Made by a program: the position numbers and the translations under genes | Source: Neopararhizobium haloflavum | GTDB taxonomy: Bacteria; Pseudomonadota; Alphaproteobacteria; Rhizobiales; Rhizobiaceae | Length of the DNA stretch: 64,000 nt | Assembly (NCBI RefSeq): GCF_002750855.1 | Contig: NZ_NWUC01000008.1 | Location: 62,001-126,000 of the forward strand | Direction: 5' to 3' | Notes under the pieces: generated by a model | The model's input: only the letters and a program-made list of their open reading frames with translations | Database searches by the model: none | Told to the model about the DNA's origin: nothing | Part shown: positions 28,809 through 39,407 of the stretch, piece by piece | Position numbering within the stretch: position 1 is the first letter of the stretch | How the letters are laid out: each line of letters opens with the position of its first letter

Positions 28809-30599
28809 TTAGGGTGATATCAAGCGAACCGCGAAGGGGCCGAGGCGGCAGGTGGGCTCGTCGATGTCGATCGGTGCCGCCGTCAGGTTGACGAGAAGGA
28901 CGGCAGGCCCGTCATCGGTTTTAACGCTGAGCGTCGCGCGCCTTCTGTCGAGCGATCGCGCGGTGAGCCTCTTGCCGGACAGTCCGGCAAGCGTCGCGAT
29001 CACCTCGCCGATCGGCAGGAGCCCGCCCTGCGCCGCGAGAATGCCGCGTGGGCCGGTAAAGGCAGCGGGGACCCAGCGCGTGATGCCGGCATCGGCGATG
29101 GCCGCCGCATATCCGGCCGTCCATGCGGCGGCGAACAGGCCGCGCTGGCGCGGATCGTCATGAGCCATGCAGATGCGCTCGCCGTCAGGGTTGTCCATCG
29201 TGCGCGAGCCATAGGGGTTCTGCCGCATGGCAATGGTGGTCGGGCCGAGCCGGTAGTCCATGTCGCGCCCCGCAAAGGCCCGCACCGAGCGCGTGATGTG
29301 GGCCAGCGCCTCCAGTGTTTCCATGACCGAAATGTCGTCGGCCGCGTGGACGATCGGTGCCGTGCCGTGCGTGACGAAGTCTATCAGATCGAGGGGAGGG
29401 CGCTTGCGGTTGAGTTCGGTGAAATAGCTCGCCATGCCGCCGCCGAGCGTGACGTGCGGGAAGGCGCGGCGGGCGGCGGAATAGATGTCCGCGAGCGGCG
29501 GGCAGGCCGGCCATCGGCTGCCGGGCGGCGTCGACTGGCGATCGACGGACGGACACACGAAAACCGCGTCAAGCGTCAGGCCGGCGGCGCGCACCATCGC
29601 GGCCACGCCGCCAAGCTCCTCGTCGAGATCGCCGTTGGCGGCGAGGATGCACTCCAGTTCGTAGTCTGCCGGATAGGCCCTTTGCAACGCGGCGAATGCG
29701 TCGAGTGCGTCTTGTCCATGGCCGGCCATTCTGTCGAAATGACAGAGGATGACCTGCGGCGCGACCGCCCGCAGGGTGTCGATTGCGGCAAGCGCGTCGC
29801 TAGCCTCCTCGGGGGCGATGACGAGGCCGATCTTCGGCATGCGGAGATCGCCCGCAAGGCTGTCGTCGCATGGCGGGGCGGGTGATGGCGCGTTGCGTGC
29901 CGCGCGCACGCTCAGCGTCACCGACTGGCGATCGGCGATGCCCGCCGGCATGACATAGGGCCAGGGCCTGGCGAGAGGGCGCACATAGGTCTTGTAGGAC
30001 GCGTCCGACCAGTTGCGCTGGTCCTCCATTTCGAAGGCATCGCCCTCCATCCGGCAATCCACGCTGAGCCCCTCGGGAAAGTGCGTCAGGGCGCGGATGT
30101 CCTTGAAGGGCTGCCACGGTTCGATGAGATCGGGAAAGGCCGCCGCCTCTACCACGCCGTCGCAGTGCTCGACGCGCACCGCCTCGCCGGACACACCGCC
30201 GATCGGGTGGAGGACGGTAAAGCCGCAGCGGTTGGTCTCAAAGTCGCCGTCCGGCATGGCCTCGACCGAGAATGACAGGCGGCCGTTCGCATCGCCTTCG
30301 ATCTTTGCACGATAGAGGAGGGTCGCGCCCGGCCCATGGCATTCGCCGCGATAGGACACGCTGAACCGTTCGTTGTCTTCCAGAACGGACAGATCGCGGA
30401 TGACCGGCGCCAGCGTCCCCCAGTCCCGGTCGCGCACCACATAGGAGATGGCCCGGATGATCTCGGTGTCACCGTAATGGATGTGGCGCAGATTGCCGGC
30501 CTCGAGGCGTGCTGTCAGCAGCCCGGCGCGAAGCACGCGGAAGGGTTCTGCGGGGACCGCCGTGCCGTAGAGACGGCATGGATCGGAAGCGCCGTTCAT
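28809..30599 (-). CDS. apnL: D-apionolactonase
   Basis: This 596-residue protein begins MNGASDPCRLYGTAVPAE and has a large N-terminal beta-rich region followed by a TIM-barrel-like part with IGLVIAPEEASDALAA and LGGGMASYFTELN. I recognise it as the D-apionate lactonase family, which opens D-apionolactone to D-apionate in apiose catabolism. Its ATG overlaps the apsD stop (ATGA), so the dehydrogenase that makes the lactone and this enzyme are coupled. It is the last gene of the seven-gene operon. The assignment rests on sequence recognition plus the exact operon partners. Confidence 0.85.
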   Translation of the reverse strand: MNGASDPCRLYGTAVPAEPFRVLRAGLLTARLEAGNLRHIHYGDTEIIRAISYVVRDRDWGTLAPVIRDLSVLEDNERFSVSYRGECHGPGATLLYRAKIEGDANGRLSFSVEAMPDGDFETNRCGFTVLHPIGGVSGEAVRVEHCDGVVEAAAFPDLIEPWQPFKDIRALTHFPEGLSVDCRMEGDAFEMEDQRNWSDASYKTYVRPLARPWPYVMPAGIADRQSVTLSVRAARNAPSPAPPCDDSLAGDLRMPKIGLVIAPEEASDALAAIDTLRAVAPQVILCHFDRMAGHGQDALDAFAALQRAYPADYELECILAANGDLDEELGGVAAMVRAAGLTLDAVFVCPSVDRQSTPPGSRWPACPPLADIYSAARRAFPHVTLGGGMASYFTELNRKRPPLDLIDFVTHGTAPIVHAADDISVMETLEALAHITRSVRAFAGRDMDYRLGPTTIAMRQNPYGSRTMDNPDGERICMAHDDPRQRGLFAAAWTAGYAAAIADAGITRWVPAAFTGPRGILAAQGGLLPIGEVIATLAGLSGKRLTARSLDRRRATLSVKTDDGPAVLLVNLTAAPIDIDEPTCRLGPFAVRLISP

Positions 30600-31627
30600 G
30601 TCCCGAATTCGCTCATGGCGATCGTCCGGCCGCCGCTTTCGGCCGACGCGTATGCGGCATGGACGAGGGCCAGCGTCTTGAGGTTGTCGCGGCCGGAGGT
30701 TTCCGGCTGGCGGCCGGCCGACAGGCAGTCGACGAAATGGCGCTGAATCGCAAGGACGCTTTCCTGGATGTTGTGCCAGGGGCGCTCGGCCCACGATAGC
30801 AGCGGAGGCGCGACGTCCGTTTCTCCGGTTTCGTCTCCGTCGTGCACGCTCAGCCGATAATCGGCGCCAAGGCGCAGCGTGCCCTCGCTGCCGTCGATCT
30901 CGATCAGCGTCTCGGGAAAATTCTCGCGCGGCAATCGCGTGGCATAGGAGCAGTCGACGATGCTGGTTGCGCCCCCCTGGTGGACGAGCATCATGGTTGC
31001 CACGTCCTCTGCGCGGATTTTCGGATTGACCCTTTTCGTGGAAGCCGCAAGCGTCGCGACGTCGCCGAAAAGAAAACGCGCGATGTCGAGGATATGGATG
31101 CCCAAATCCTCGATTATGAAGCGCTCGCCAGTGGCGAGATAGGGTTGTCCGGCATAGACGTCGTAGGCGGAGCGGAAGCTGACGCGCCCGAAAAACGGTG
31201 CGCCGATGCGGCCCTCGTCAAGCACCGCCCTGACGGTGCGCAGCGCTGACTGCCAGCGGAAATTCTCATGCACCATCAACGTGACGCCGGCGCGGTCGGC
31301 AGCCTCGACCATGGCGGCCGCATCTTCCATCGTCTCGGCGAAGGGCTTCTGGCAGATGATGTGGAGCCCGTGGCTTGCGGCCATCTCCACGAGCGGGCGG
31401 TGCGTTGCGGCGGTCGTCGCGATGTCGACGAAGTCGAGATCTTCTTCTTCGAGCATCCGTGCTGCGTCGTCATGGGTGCGCGCGATGGTGAAGGCGTCGG
31501 CGGTTTGCGAGAGCCGCGCGGTATCCCGGTCGCAAAGCGCGATGATCTGCGCGCCATCGATATCACGCCAGGCGTGGAGATGGTTCTGTGCGAAGAAGCC
31601 GCAGCCGATCAGCGCGCCCTTGAGCAT
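30596..31627 (-). CDS. apsD: D-apiose dehydrogenase (Gfo/Idh/MocA family)
   Basis: This 343-residue NAD-dependent oxidoreductase has the Rossmann motif ALIGCGFFAQNHLHAWRD and the family catalytic-lysine motif in the form CQKPFAETMEDA. Within the family, the pairing with an apionolactonase and apnO identifies it as D-apiose dehydrogenase, making D-apionolactone. It follows the sugar permease gene by 15 bases. A dehydrogenase for another branched or cyclic sugar is possible but less likely. Confidence 0.85.
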   Translation of the reverse strand: MLKGALIGCGFFAQNHLHAWRDIDGAQIIALCDRDTARLSQTADAFTIARTHDDAARMLEEEDLDFVDIATTAATHRPLVEMAASHGLHIICQKPFAETMEDAAAMVEAADRAGVTLMVHENFRWQSALRTVRAVLDEGRIGAPFFGRVSFRSAYDVYAGQPYLATGERFIIEDLGIHILDIARFLFGDVATLAASTKRVNPKIRAEDVATMMLVHQGGATSIVDCSYATRLPRENFPETLIEIDGSEGTLRLGADYRLSVHDGDETGETDVAPPLLSWAERPWHNIQESVLAIQRHFVDCLSAGRQPETSGRDNLKTLALVHAAYASAESGGRTIAMSEFGT

Positions 31628-31642
31628 CCTTGTCTCTCCTTC

Positions 31643-32710
31643 TCAGCGTCCGATCGCAGCTTGCTGCTGCAGTGCGACGCGCGCCTGCAGACGCTGCTGG
31701 GCCTGGTCGACCACGACGGCGGCGATGATGACAAGCCCCTTGATCACGGTCTGCCAGAAGGACGATACGCCCATCATGACGAGACCGTCGGAAAGGATGC
31801 CGATGACGAAGGCACCGACGATTGTGCCAGCGATACGGCCGCGCCCGCCCGACATGGAGGTTCCTCCGAGCACGGCTGCGGCGATGGCGTTGAGCTCGAA
31901 GGTCTCGCCGGTCGCCGGGTGCGAGGCGACGAGCTGGGACGAGATGATGAGGCCGACGATCGCTGCGCAGAAGCCGGAGAACATGTAGACGAACATCTTG
32001 ACGCGCTTGACCTTCACGCCCGAAAGGGCAGCCGCGCGCTCGTTGCCGCCGACGGCGTAGATGTGGCGGCCGAGCGGCGTGCGCTGCGCGAGATAGGCCG
32101 CGCCGCAGCCAACCGCGATCAGGATCCAGATGGTGAAGGGTATGCCGAGGAAGGAACCGGCGCCGAGAACATAAAAGCCGTTGGAGCCATACTCCGGATT
32201 GCCGTTGAGGTTCGGGAATGTCGACCCGTCGGACGACAGCAGCGCCAGGCCCCGCGCGATATAGAGCGTGCCGAGCGTCGCGATGAAGGGCGCGACGTTG
32301 AGCCTGGTGATCAGCGTCCCGTTGACCGCGCCGACGAGGACACCGACGAGAAGCGTGATCGCGATGATCTCGAAGATGTTGAAATAGAGCGTGTAGCCGA
32401 TGCCGAGATCGACGCCGTTGAGGATCAGCCAGCCCGCCACCATGCCGCACAGGCCGACGATGGATCCGACCGAAAGGTCGATGCCGCCGGTGATGATCAC
32501 GAAGGTCATGCCGATGGCGAGAAACGCATTGAGCGCGACGTGCTTCGACATGATGACGAAATTCGCGGTGCTGAGGAAGTTGGGCGCGGCGAAGGCGAAG
32601 AAGGTGAACACCGCGATCAGCGCGATGAAGGTGCGCATCTTGAGAATGAGCAGCAGCAGCGATTGCCGTGAGGCAGCGGGCGCGCCGACCGTGGCGGTTG
32701 TGGTCGTCAT
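31643..32710 (-). CDS. RbsC-type sugar ABC transporter permease (putative D-apiose)
   Basis: This 355-residue permease of the ribose/xylose class has about nine or ten membrane segments and the conserved GGIDLSVGSIVGLCGM and AVLGGTSMSGGRGRIAGT. One permease gene serves both halves of the channel, as usual in this class. Its start overlaps the ATPase stop by four bases. It is part of the apiose operon and so probably imports D-apiose. Confidence 0.9.
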   Translation of the reverse strand: MTTTTATVGAPAASRQSLLLLILKMRTFIALIAVFTFFAFAAPNFLSTANFVIMSKHVALNAFLAIGMTFVIITGGIDLSVGSIVGLCGMVAGWLILNGVDLGIGYTLYFNIFEIIAITLLVGVLVGAVNGTLITRLNVAPFIATLGTLYIARGLALLSSDGSTFPNLNGNPEYGSNGFYVLGAGSFLGIPFTIWILIAVGCGAAYLAQRTPLGRHIYAVGGNERAAALSGVKVKRVKMFVYMFSGFCAAIVGLIISSQLVASHPATGETFELNAIAAAVLGGTSMSGGRGRIAGTIVGAFVIGILSDGLVMMGVSSFWQTVIKGLVIIAAVVVDQAQQRLQARVALQQQAAIGR

Positions 32711-34281
32711 GGATAAGCCTCCTCGGTGGCGCTGTCGGGTGCATGGGCCGGCGCATGAGCCGGCGCGTGGCCGACGGCCGATGCGGCGACGATGTCTTCC
32801 TCGCGGGCGTCCTCGCCCGAAAACGTGCCGGTGATGCGTCCGTTCGACATCACCACGATGCGATCGGACAGCGACATGACCTCCTCCAGATCGGAGGTGA
32901 CGAAGAGGATGCCCAACCCCTCGGCGGCAAGCCGGCGCATGGTGCGGAAGATCTCCGCCTTGGCGCCGACGTCGACGCCGCGACTGGGCTCGTCCATCAG
33001 CAGGATCTTTGGCCGCGTCATCAGCGCCTTGCCGATCACCACCTTCTGCTGGTTGCCGCCGGAGAGCGAGCTGACCGGGTTCTCCGGGCTGGCGATCTTG
33101 ATCGTCAGCCGTCGAACGAAATCCATGACGCCGTCACGTTCGCGCCTCAGATCGAGGTGGAAGCCGCGGGCGAAGCTCTTGAGGCTGGAGAGCGACATGT
33201 TCTCGCGGATCGCCATGATCTGGATGAGGCCTTCGGCCTTGCGGTCCTCGGGGATCAGCGCGATGCCGCGGGCGATCCGTCCGCTGACGTCGCGTTCGTC
33301 GAGCGGCCGGCCCTCGACGTGGAAGGTGCCCGTCGAATGCGGATGTTGGGCCATGATGCATTCGAAGAATTCAGAGCGCCCGGCACCCATCAGCCCGTAG
33401 ATGCCGATGATCTCGCCGGCCCTCAGCGACAGCGAGACATGGTCGACCGAAAGCGCGCCGGTGCGCGAGGGCAGGCAGATGTCTTCGGCGCGGAAGATCT
33501 CCGGGCCGAAATCGTGCGCCTGGGCCTTGGCGAAATCCTTCGAGGCCGAGCCGATCATGTTGCGCACGATCCAGCCGACATCGACGCCGTCCATGGCCTG
33601 AGCGCCGGTGATCCGGCCATCGCGCAGAACGGTGATGTAGTCGCCGATACGGATCAGCTCTTCCAGCCGGTGCGAGATGTAGACGATGCCGACGCCCTGA
33701 CGCTTCAGGTCGGCGATCACGCGGAACAGGATCTCCACTTCCGATGCGCTGAGCGCCGAAGTCGGTTCGTCCATGATCAGGATGCGGGCATCCTGCGCCA
33801 GCGCCTTGGCGATCTCGACGATCTGCTGTTCGCCGATCCTGAGTTCGCCGACCAGCGCGTCCGGTGCGATGTCGTGTTCGAGCCGCCGCATCAGCGCGCG
33901 TGTCGCCTCGGCATGGTCGGCGCCGTCGATATCGACGCCCAGCCTCGTTTTCTCGCGCGCGATGAAGATGTTCTCGGCGACCGTCATGTTGGGAAAGAGA
34001 TTGAGTTCCTGAAAGACGATTCCGATGCCGTGGCGCGCCGCATCGCGCGTGTCGGAAAGGACCACCGGCTCGCCGTCCAGGAGGATGGTCCCCTCGGTGA
34101 GTTTCTCGACGCCGGCGATGACCTTCATCAGCGTCGACTTGCCCGCGCCGTTCTCGCCCACCAGCACGTTGACGGCTCCGAGGCGGACGTCGAAATCGAC
34201 CTTGTCGAGCGCGCGGGTGCCCGGATAGACCTTGCTCGCCCCGCGCACGGACAGGCCGATCGGATGGCTTTTCGGGCTCAA
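32707..34281 (-). CDS. RbsA-type sugar ABC transporter ATPase (putative D-apiose)
   Basis: This 524-residue double ATPase carries two nucleotide-binding domains. The first has an intact Walker A GENGAGKST and Walker B ILIMDEPTSALS. The second has a degenerate P-loop (GLMGAGRSEFF) with a good signature LSGGNQQKVVIGKAL, the normal RbsA/XylG arrangement. It starts with TTG 34281 in a TTGA overlap with the DUF2291 gene, so it is probably translated by coupling. The C-terminus is an unusual repeat AHAPAHAPAHAP. Confidence 0.9.
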   Translation of the reverse strand: MSPKSHPIGLSVRGASKVYPGTRALDKVDFDVRLGAVNVLVGENGAGKSTLMKVIAGVEKLTEGTILLDGEPVVLSDTRDAARHGIGIVFQELNLFPNMTVAENIFIAREKTRLGVDIDGADHAEATRALMRRLEHDIAPDALVGELRIGEQQIVEIAKALAQDARILIMDEPTSALSASEVEILFRVIADLKRQGVGIVYISHRLEELIRIGDYITVLRDGRITGAQAMDGVDVGWIVRNMIGSASKDFAKAQAHDFGPEIFRAEDICLPSRTGALSVDHVSLSLRAGEIIGIYGLMGAGRSEFFECIMAQHPHSTGTFHVEGRPLDERDVSGRIARGIALIPEDRKAEGLIQIMAIRENMSLSSLKSFARGFHLDLRRERDGVMDFVRRLTIKIASPENPVSSLSGGNQQKVVIGKALMTRPKILLMDEPSRGVDVGAKAEIFRTMRRLAAEGLGILFVTSDLEEVMSLSDRIVVMSNGRITGTFSGEDAREEDIVAASAVGHAPAHAPAHAPDSATEEAYP

Positions 34282-34940
34282 GGCGCGATCTCCTCAAGCG
34301 CAACCGGCGTCACGAGAATCTCGCCGCCGGCCTGGCTCAGCGCGAACGCGCCGGTGACCCGGACCTGCCGGCCTTCCAGATCGTCGCGGTCAAGCGGGGC
34401 CAGCGCGCCGTCATAAGCGCGCGTGTTGAGCGAACGCGAGAGCTGGGCAAAGGCGATCTGATCGCCGAACGAGGTGAAGTCGATGAAGGGCAGCGCATCG
34501 CGAAGCGCCGTGCCGCGCAGCACCGGCCCGAGTTGCACCGTCGCATCGCCCGCCCCGTCGCCGTCGATGTCGACATCGGCAGTGGCCGCGCGTGTCTCGG
34601 TGTCGGCAGCGACGATCGTGCCGGTGAACTGAGTCGTGAAATTCCATGCGCCGCCGCTGCCCGCCGGGCGGTAGGCGTATTCCTCTCCGGCCGCCTCGAT
34701 GTCGCTTTCGATCGCCGGCAGAAGCGTGGCGAGATCGGTCGCCGCGTCGTTGAAATGCGCCATCACCTGATCGTCCCACATGGCGGCGACCTGCGCGTCC
34801 ATGTCGTTGGCCGGCGCCGTGGACGAGCCACCGGCGGCAGAGCCTTCGCCCGCCTCGTCGACGTTCTTCACCAGCTTGCAGCCGGCCAGCGATGTCAGCG
34901 TGAGGGCGAGGGCGAGGGTGAGCCGGAAGGGAAGGGGCAT
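34278..34940 (-). CDS. DUF2291 lipoprotein of a sugar ABC transporter operon
   Basis: This 220-residue protein has a lipoprotein signal with lipobox LAGC at about residues 18-21. The rest is a soluble domain with QFTGTIVAADTETR and a C-terminal GRQVRVTGAFAL. DUF2291 proteins are often encoded between the binding protein and ATPase of ribose-type transporters, exactly as here; their function is not established. It may sit on the periplasmic face of the inner membrane or on the outer membrane. Confidence 0.82.
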   Translation of the reverse strand: MPLPFRLTLALALTLTSLAGCKLVKNVDEAGEGSAAGGSSTAPANDMDAQVAAMWDDQVMAHFNDAATDLATLLPAIESDIEAAGEEYAYRPAGSGGAWNFTTQFTGTIVAADTETRAATADVDIDGDGAGDATVQLGPVLRGTALRDALPFIDFTSFGDQIAFAQLSRSLNTRAYDGALAPLDRDDLEGRQVRVTGAFALSQAGGEILVTPVALEEIAP

Positions 34941-34985
34941 GCCGATATCCGTCCTGTGGCGCGCGTCAGCGGACGCAATTGCTGA

Positions 34986-35012
34986 AAGCCCGCGTCGAAG
35001 AGGCGCGGGCTT
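34986..35012 (-). terminator. Intercistronic hairpin after the apiose binding-protein gene
   Basis: AAGCCCGCG and CGCGGGCTT form a perfect 9-bp stem with a 9-base loop. It lies between the binding-protein stop and the DUF2291 start. There is only a short T-stretch, so it likely protects the upstream message or attenuates the rest. Confidence 0.55.
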
Positions 35013-35037
35013 CCCGCCTTGAAGGCATAATCGCGGA

Positions 35038-36886
<1,849 letters not shown>

Positions 36887-36936
36887 GAATGGTCCTCCCC
36901 AAACGTGTGGGAAGGACCATCGCAGTGAAAGATCAC

Positions 36937-36961
36937 CTTGTCAACTGGTATGACGAGATGA
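36937..36961. promoter_or_regulatory. GntR-type operator in front of apnO
   Basis: The sequence CTTGTCA-ACTGGTA-TGACGAG-ATGA is an inverted repeat with 7-base arms (one mismatch) and a 7-base spacer. It agrees in 24 of 25 bases with the site at 62587-62611. Read on the minus strand it contains TTGACA, a good -35 box for apnO, so a bound repressor would block the promoter. The regulator is inferred to be the GntR protein encoded at 61760-62485. Confidence 0.8.
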
Positions 36962-36962
36962 C

Positions 36963-37460
36963 TTATTGGGCGTCAAACCCCGGATGGAACGCGACACGCC
37001 CGGTGGGGGCGGCGCCGCTGAAGACGAGGCGTTGAAAATAGATCGGCGGCGGGCCCTCGAATGTGAGGGCGGGATCGTGTGTGAACCCGAAGCGGGCATA
37101 ATAGGCCGGATCACCGAGCACCACGCAGCCGCGCGCGCCCTGCGTCTCAAGGCGCGCCAGGCCGACGCCGATCAGTTGCCGGCCGATGCCGTGTCGCTGC
37201 CGGTCGGGCCGCACAGATACGGGGCCGAGCCCGAACCATCCATCATGTCTGCCGTTGATCGTCACCGGCGAGAACGCGGCATGGCCGACCACTGCTCCAT
37301 CCTCGACCGCGACGAGCGAAACCGTCAGCGCGTCGGCCGCGCGCAAGGCGTCGACGATCGCCGCCTCCGTTCCGCTTGCATAGGGAACGGTGGAAAAGGC
37401 GGCCGACGTGACCGCGCGAATGTCGTCGCCGTCGCCGGCCCGTTCGTCGCGAATGTCCAT
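36963..37460 (-). CDS. GNAT-family N-acetyltransferase
   Basis: This 165-residue protein has the GNAT fold with the acetyl-CoA binding motif DRQRHGIGRQLI at about residues 86-97, and VVLGDPAYYARFGF downstream, as in YhbS-like acetyltransferases. The acceptor substrate is unknown. It points the same way as the apiose operon but ends just beyond the operator, so it is not part of that regulon. Confidence 0.82.
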   Translation of the reverse strand: MDIRDERAGDGDDIRAVTSAAFSTVPYASGTEAAIVDALRAADALTVSLVAVEDGAVVGHAAFSPVTINGRHDGWFGLGPVSVRPDRQRHGIGRQLIGVGLARLETQGARGCVVLGDPAYYARFGFTHDPALTFEGPPPIYFQRLVFSGAAPTGRVAFHPGFDAQ

Positions 37461-37518
37461 GCGTCAGACCTGCCCGAGGCGGAGGCGGCATGCAAGTCGG
37501 TCTTGCCGGGCCTTGCGG

Positions 37519-38289
37519 TTATTTGCCCGAAAAGGCCGCCGTGCGCTTTTCGAGGAAGGCGCGCATGCCCTCCTTCTGGTCGTCCGTCGAAAAGAGCATC
37601 TCGAAAAGCCGTCGTTCCATCAGGAGGCCGGTGTCGAGCGAGGCATCGGCGCCGGCCAGCGTGACCTCCTTGGTCAGCCGGATGGAGATCGGCGGCAAAG
37701 CCGCGATGGTGCGAGCGATTTCGAGCGCGCGCTCCATGACGTCGCCATCCGGCACGACCTCGCTCGCCAGCCCCATTGCGAAGGCCTCGGTGCCGGTCAC
37801 CGGCTCTCCCGTCAGCACCATTTTCATGGCCCGGTATTTGCCGACCGCGCGGATGAGCCGCTGCGTGCCGCCGCCGCCGGGCATGACGCCGACGCGCACT
37901 TCGGGCTGGGCAAAGCGCGCGTTCTCGCCCGCCACGATGATGTCGGCGTGCAGCGCCAGTTCGCAGCCGCCGCCGAGCGCAGCGCCGCGCACCGCCGCGA
38001 TGATCGGCACCGGGCAGGCGACGATGACGTTCCAGAATTGGCGGATCCGGCGGCGCATGATGTCGACGGCGCCATCCTCCACCACTTCCTTGAGGTCCGC
38101 ACCCGCGGCAAACGCCTTGTCGTCGCCGGTGACGATGACGCAGCGCAGGCTTTCATCCTCGTTCAGCGCCTGGAACTGGGCGACGATCTCGGCGCGCAAG
38201 GCCGTGTTGAGCGCGTTGCGCGCTTCCGGGCGGTTGAGCCGCAGCACCACGATGCCGGCCGCTGGCTCCTCACGCAGGACAAGTGCCAT
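37519..38289 (-). CDS. Enoyl-CoA hydratase (crotonase family)
   Basis: This 256-residue crotonase has the oxyanion-hole motif AAVRGAALGGGCELALHAD with the first catalytic glutamate in GGCEL, and the second in PEVRVGVMPGGGGTQRL. Both catalytic glutamates are thus present, as in true hydratases. It would convert crotonyl-CoA to 3-hydroxybutyryl-CoA. It lies downstream of lysR on the same strand, but its 98-base upstream gap has a site like those in front of the other glutarate genes, which ties it to that pathway. Confidence 0.9.
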   Translation of the reverse strand: MALVLREEPAAGIVVLRLNRPEARNALNTALRAEIVAQFQALNEDESLRCVIVTGDDKAFAAGADLKEVVEDGAVDIMRRRIRQFWNVIVACPVPIIAAVRGAALGGGCELALHADIIVAGENARFAQPEVRVGVMPGGGGTQRLIRAVGKYRAMKMVLTGEPVTGTEAFAMGLASEVVPDGDVMERALEIARTIAALPPISIRLTKEVTLAGADASLDTGLLMERRLFEMLFSTDDQKEGMRAFLEKRTAAFSGK

Positions 38290-38335
38290 CTTCGCTCCTC
38301 CGTTGATACGGCAGCGACGCTAGCGGCTCGGGGCG

Positions 38336-38361
38336 TTATTGGGCCAATGGAATTACAAAAT
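38336..38361. promoter_or_regulatory. Candidate LysR binding site before the enoyl-CoA hydratase gene
   Basis: Read on the minus strand, this 26-base site has ATTTTG, then TCCATTGG and AATAA at the same spacing as the sites at 39304 and 45622. It matches 18 of 26 bases of the latter. It lies 47 bases upstream of the hydratase start. Confidence 0.6.
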
Positions 38362-38387
38362 GGCGTTCATTCATTTCGATGATGATC

Positions 38388-39287
38388 CTAAAGCCGATGG
38401 CACAGCGCCTGCAGGGCCTGGCGCAGCCAGATGTGCCCCGGATCACGCTCCATGTTGTCGCTCCAGATCACGTAGATCGGGATTTTTGGAAAATCGATGG
38501 GCGATTTCAGAACCTTGACCCGAAAATGCTCCATGTAGAGCATCGCCATGCGGCGCGGCAGTGTGCAGATGAAATCGGTGCTCTTGACGATCAGCGGCAT
38601 GGAAATGAAGTGCGGCACATGCAGGGCGCGATTGCGCGACAGGCCTCGCTTTGACAACTCCCGGTCGACCATCGGGGCTTTTTGCGAAAGCACCACATGG
38701 GGCAGGGAGATGTACTGCTCGAGCGTCAGCGTGTCGCGGATCGTCGGATGGTCGACGCGAACCATGGAGACGAGTTCGTCCGTCATCAGGTGCTGGTTGG
38801 TGAAGCCTTCGCCCCTGACCCTGAAATAGTCGATCGCCAGATCGATCCGCCCGTCCTTGAGGTCTTCCTGCAGCGCCAGGCTCTGCTTCGGCAGGACCTG
38901 CGCCTTGATATGCGGCGCAACGCCCGTGAGCCAGTCCATGAAGCGCGGCGTGATCACGGCTTCGCCGTAATCCTCGGCGGCGATGGAAAAGATGCGGTCC
39001 GACTGGGTGTAGTCGAACTGGGCTGCGGTGTTGCGCAGCGCGCTGGTGATCAGGTCCAGCGCCTGACGCACCTCCTGGATCATCTGGCGGGCGCGCGGTG
39101 TCGGGCTCATGCCGCGGGCCGTGCGCAGGAACAGCGCATCGTCGAGCGCCCCGCGCAGCCGCGCCAGGGCGTTGGAGACCGCCGGCTGGCTCATGGCCAG
39201 CCGATCGGCGGCGCGCGTCAGGTTGCCCTCGGTGTAGATCGCTTCGAACACCAGCAGCAGGTTGAGATCGATCGTCCGTAAATTCAT
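38388..39287 (-). CDS. LysR-family transcriptional regulator of the glutarate genes
   Basis: This 299-residue regulator has the LysR helix-turn-helix (LTRAADRLAMSQPAVSNALARL at about residues 22-43; key helix SQPAVSNALARL) and a C-terminal substrate-binding domain. The start at MNLRTIDLNLLLVFEAI is typical. It is divergent from the 3-hydroxyacyl-CoA dehydrogenase operon, with 120 bases between starts. Three matching sites in the neighbourhood indicate its targets. By role it is comparable to GcdR, the LysR regulator of glutarate catabolism in pseudomonads, but I do not claim orthology. The effector is probably glutarate or glutaryl-CoA. Confidence 0.88.
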   Translation of the reverse strand: MNLRTIDLNLLLVFEAIYTEGNLTRAADRLAMSQPAVSNALARLRGALDDALFLRTARGMSPTPRARQMIQEVRQALDLITSALRNTAAQFDYTQSDRIFSIAAEDYGEAVITPRFMDWLTGVAPHIKAQVLPKQSLALQEDLKDGRIDLAIDYFRVRGEGFTNQHLMTDELVSMVRVDHPTIRDTLTLEQYISLPHVVLSQKAPMVDRELSKRGLSRNRALHVPHFISMPLIVKSTDFICTLPRRMAMLYMEHFRVKVLKSPIDFPKIPIYVIWSDNMERDPGHIWLRQALQALCHRL

Positions 39288-39303
39288 GACATCAATAATG
39301 ACG

Positions 39304-39329
39304 ATTATGGACTTCAATTAGACTTATAG
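39304..39329. promoter_or_regulatory. Candidate LysR binding site in the divergent lysR / dehydrogenase promoter
   Basis: The site has ATTATG, four bases, TCAATTAGAC, two bases and ATA. It shares 18 of 26 bases with the site at 45622 and 17 of 26 with that at 38336. Next to it ATAAT-N4-ATTAT (39295-39308) forms a perfect inverted repeat that overlaps its left end. It is 17 bases from the lysR start, fitting autoregulation. Confidence 0.65.
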
Positions 39330-39407
39330 CATGCCTGCTTCTAGCGTTCCTGGCAATGAGGAGAGCGACCGGACGGGACGCCGGTCGAAAATGCGAGGAG
39401 GCGGGCC

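Noticed and set aside
31268..34416. Long plus-strand open frames across the apiose permease and ATPase genes
   Set aside because: They are opposite to strongly conserved ABC transporter genes and have shadow composition.
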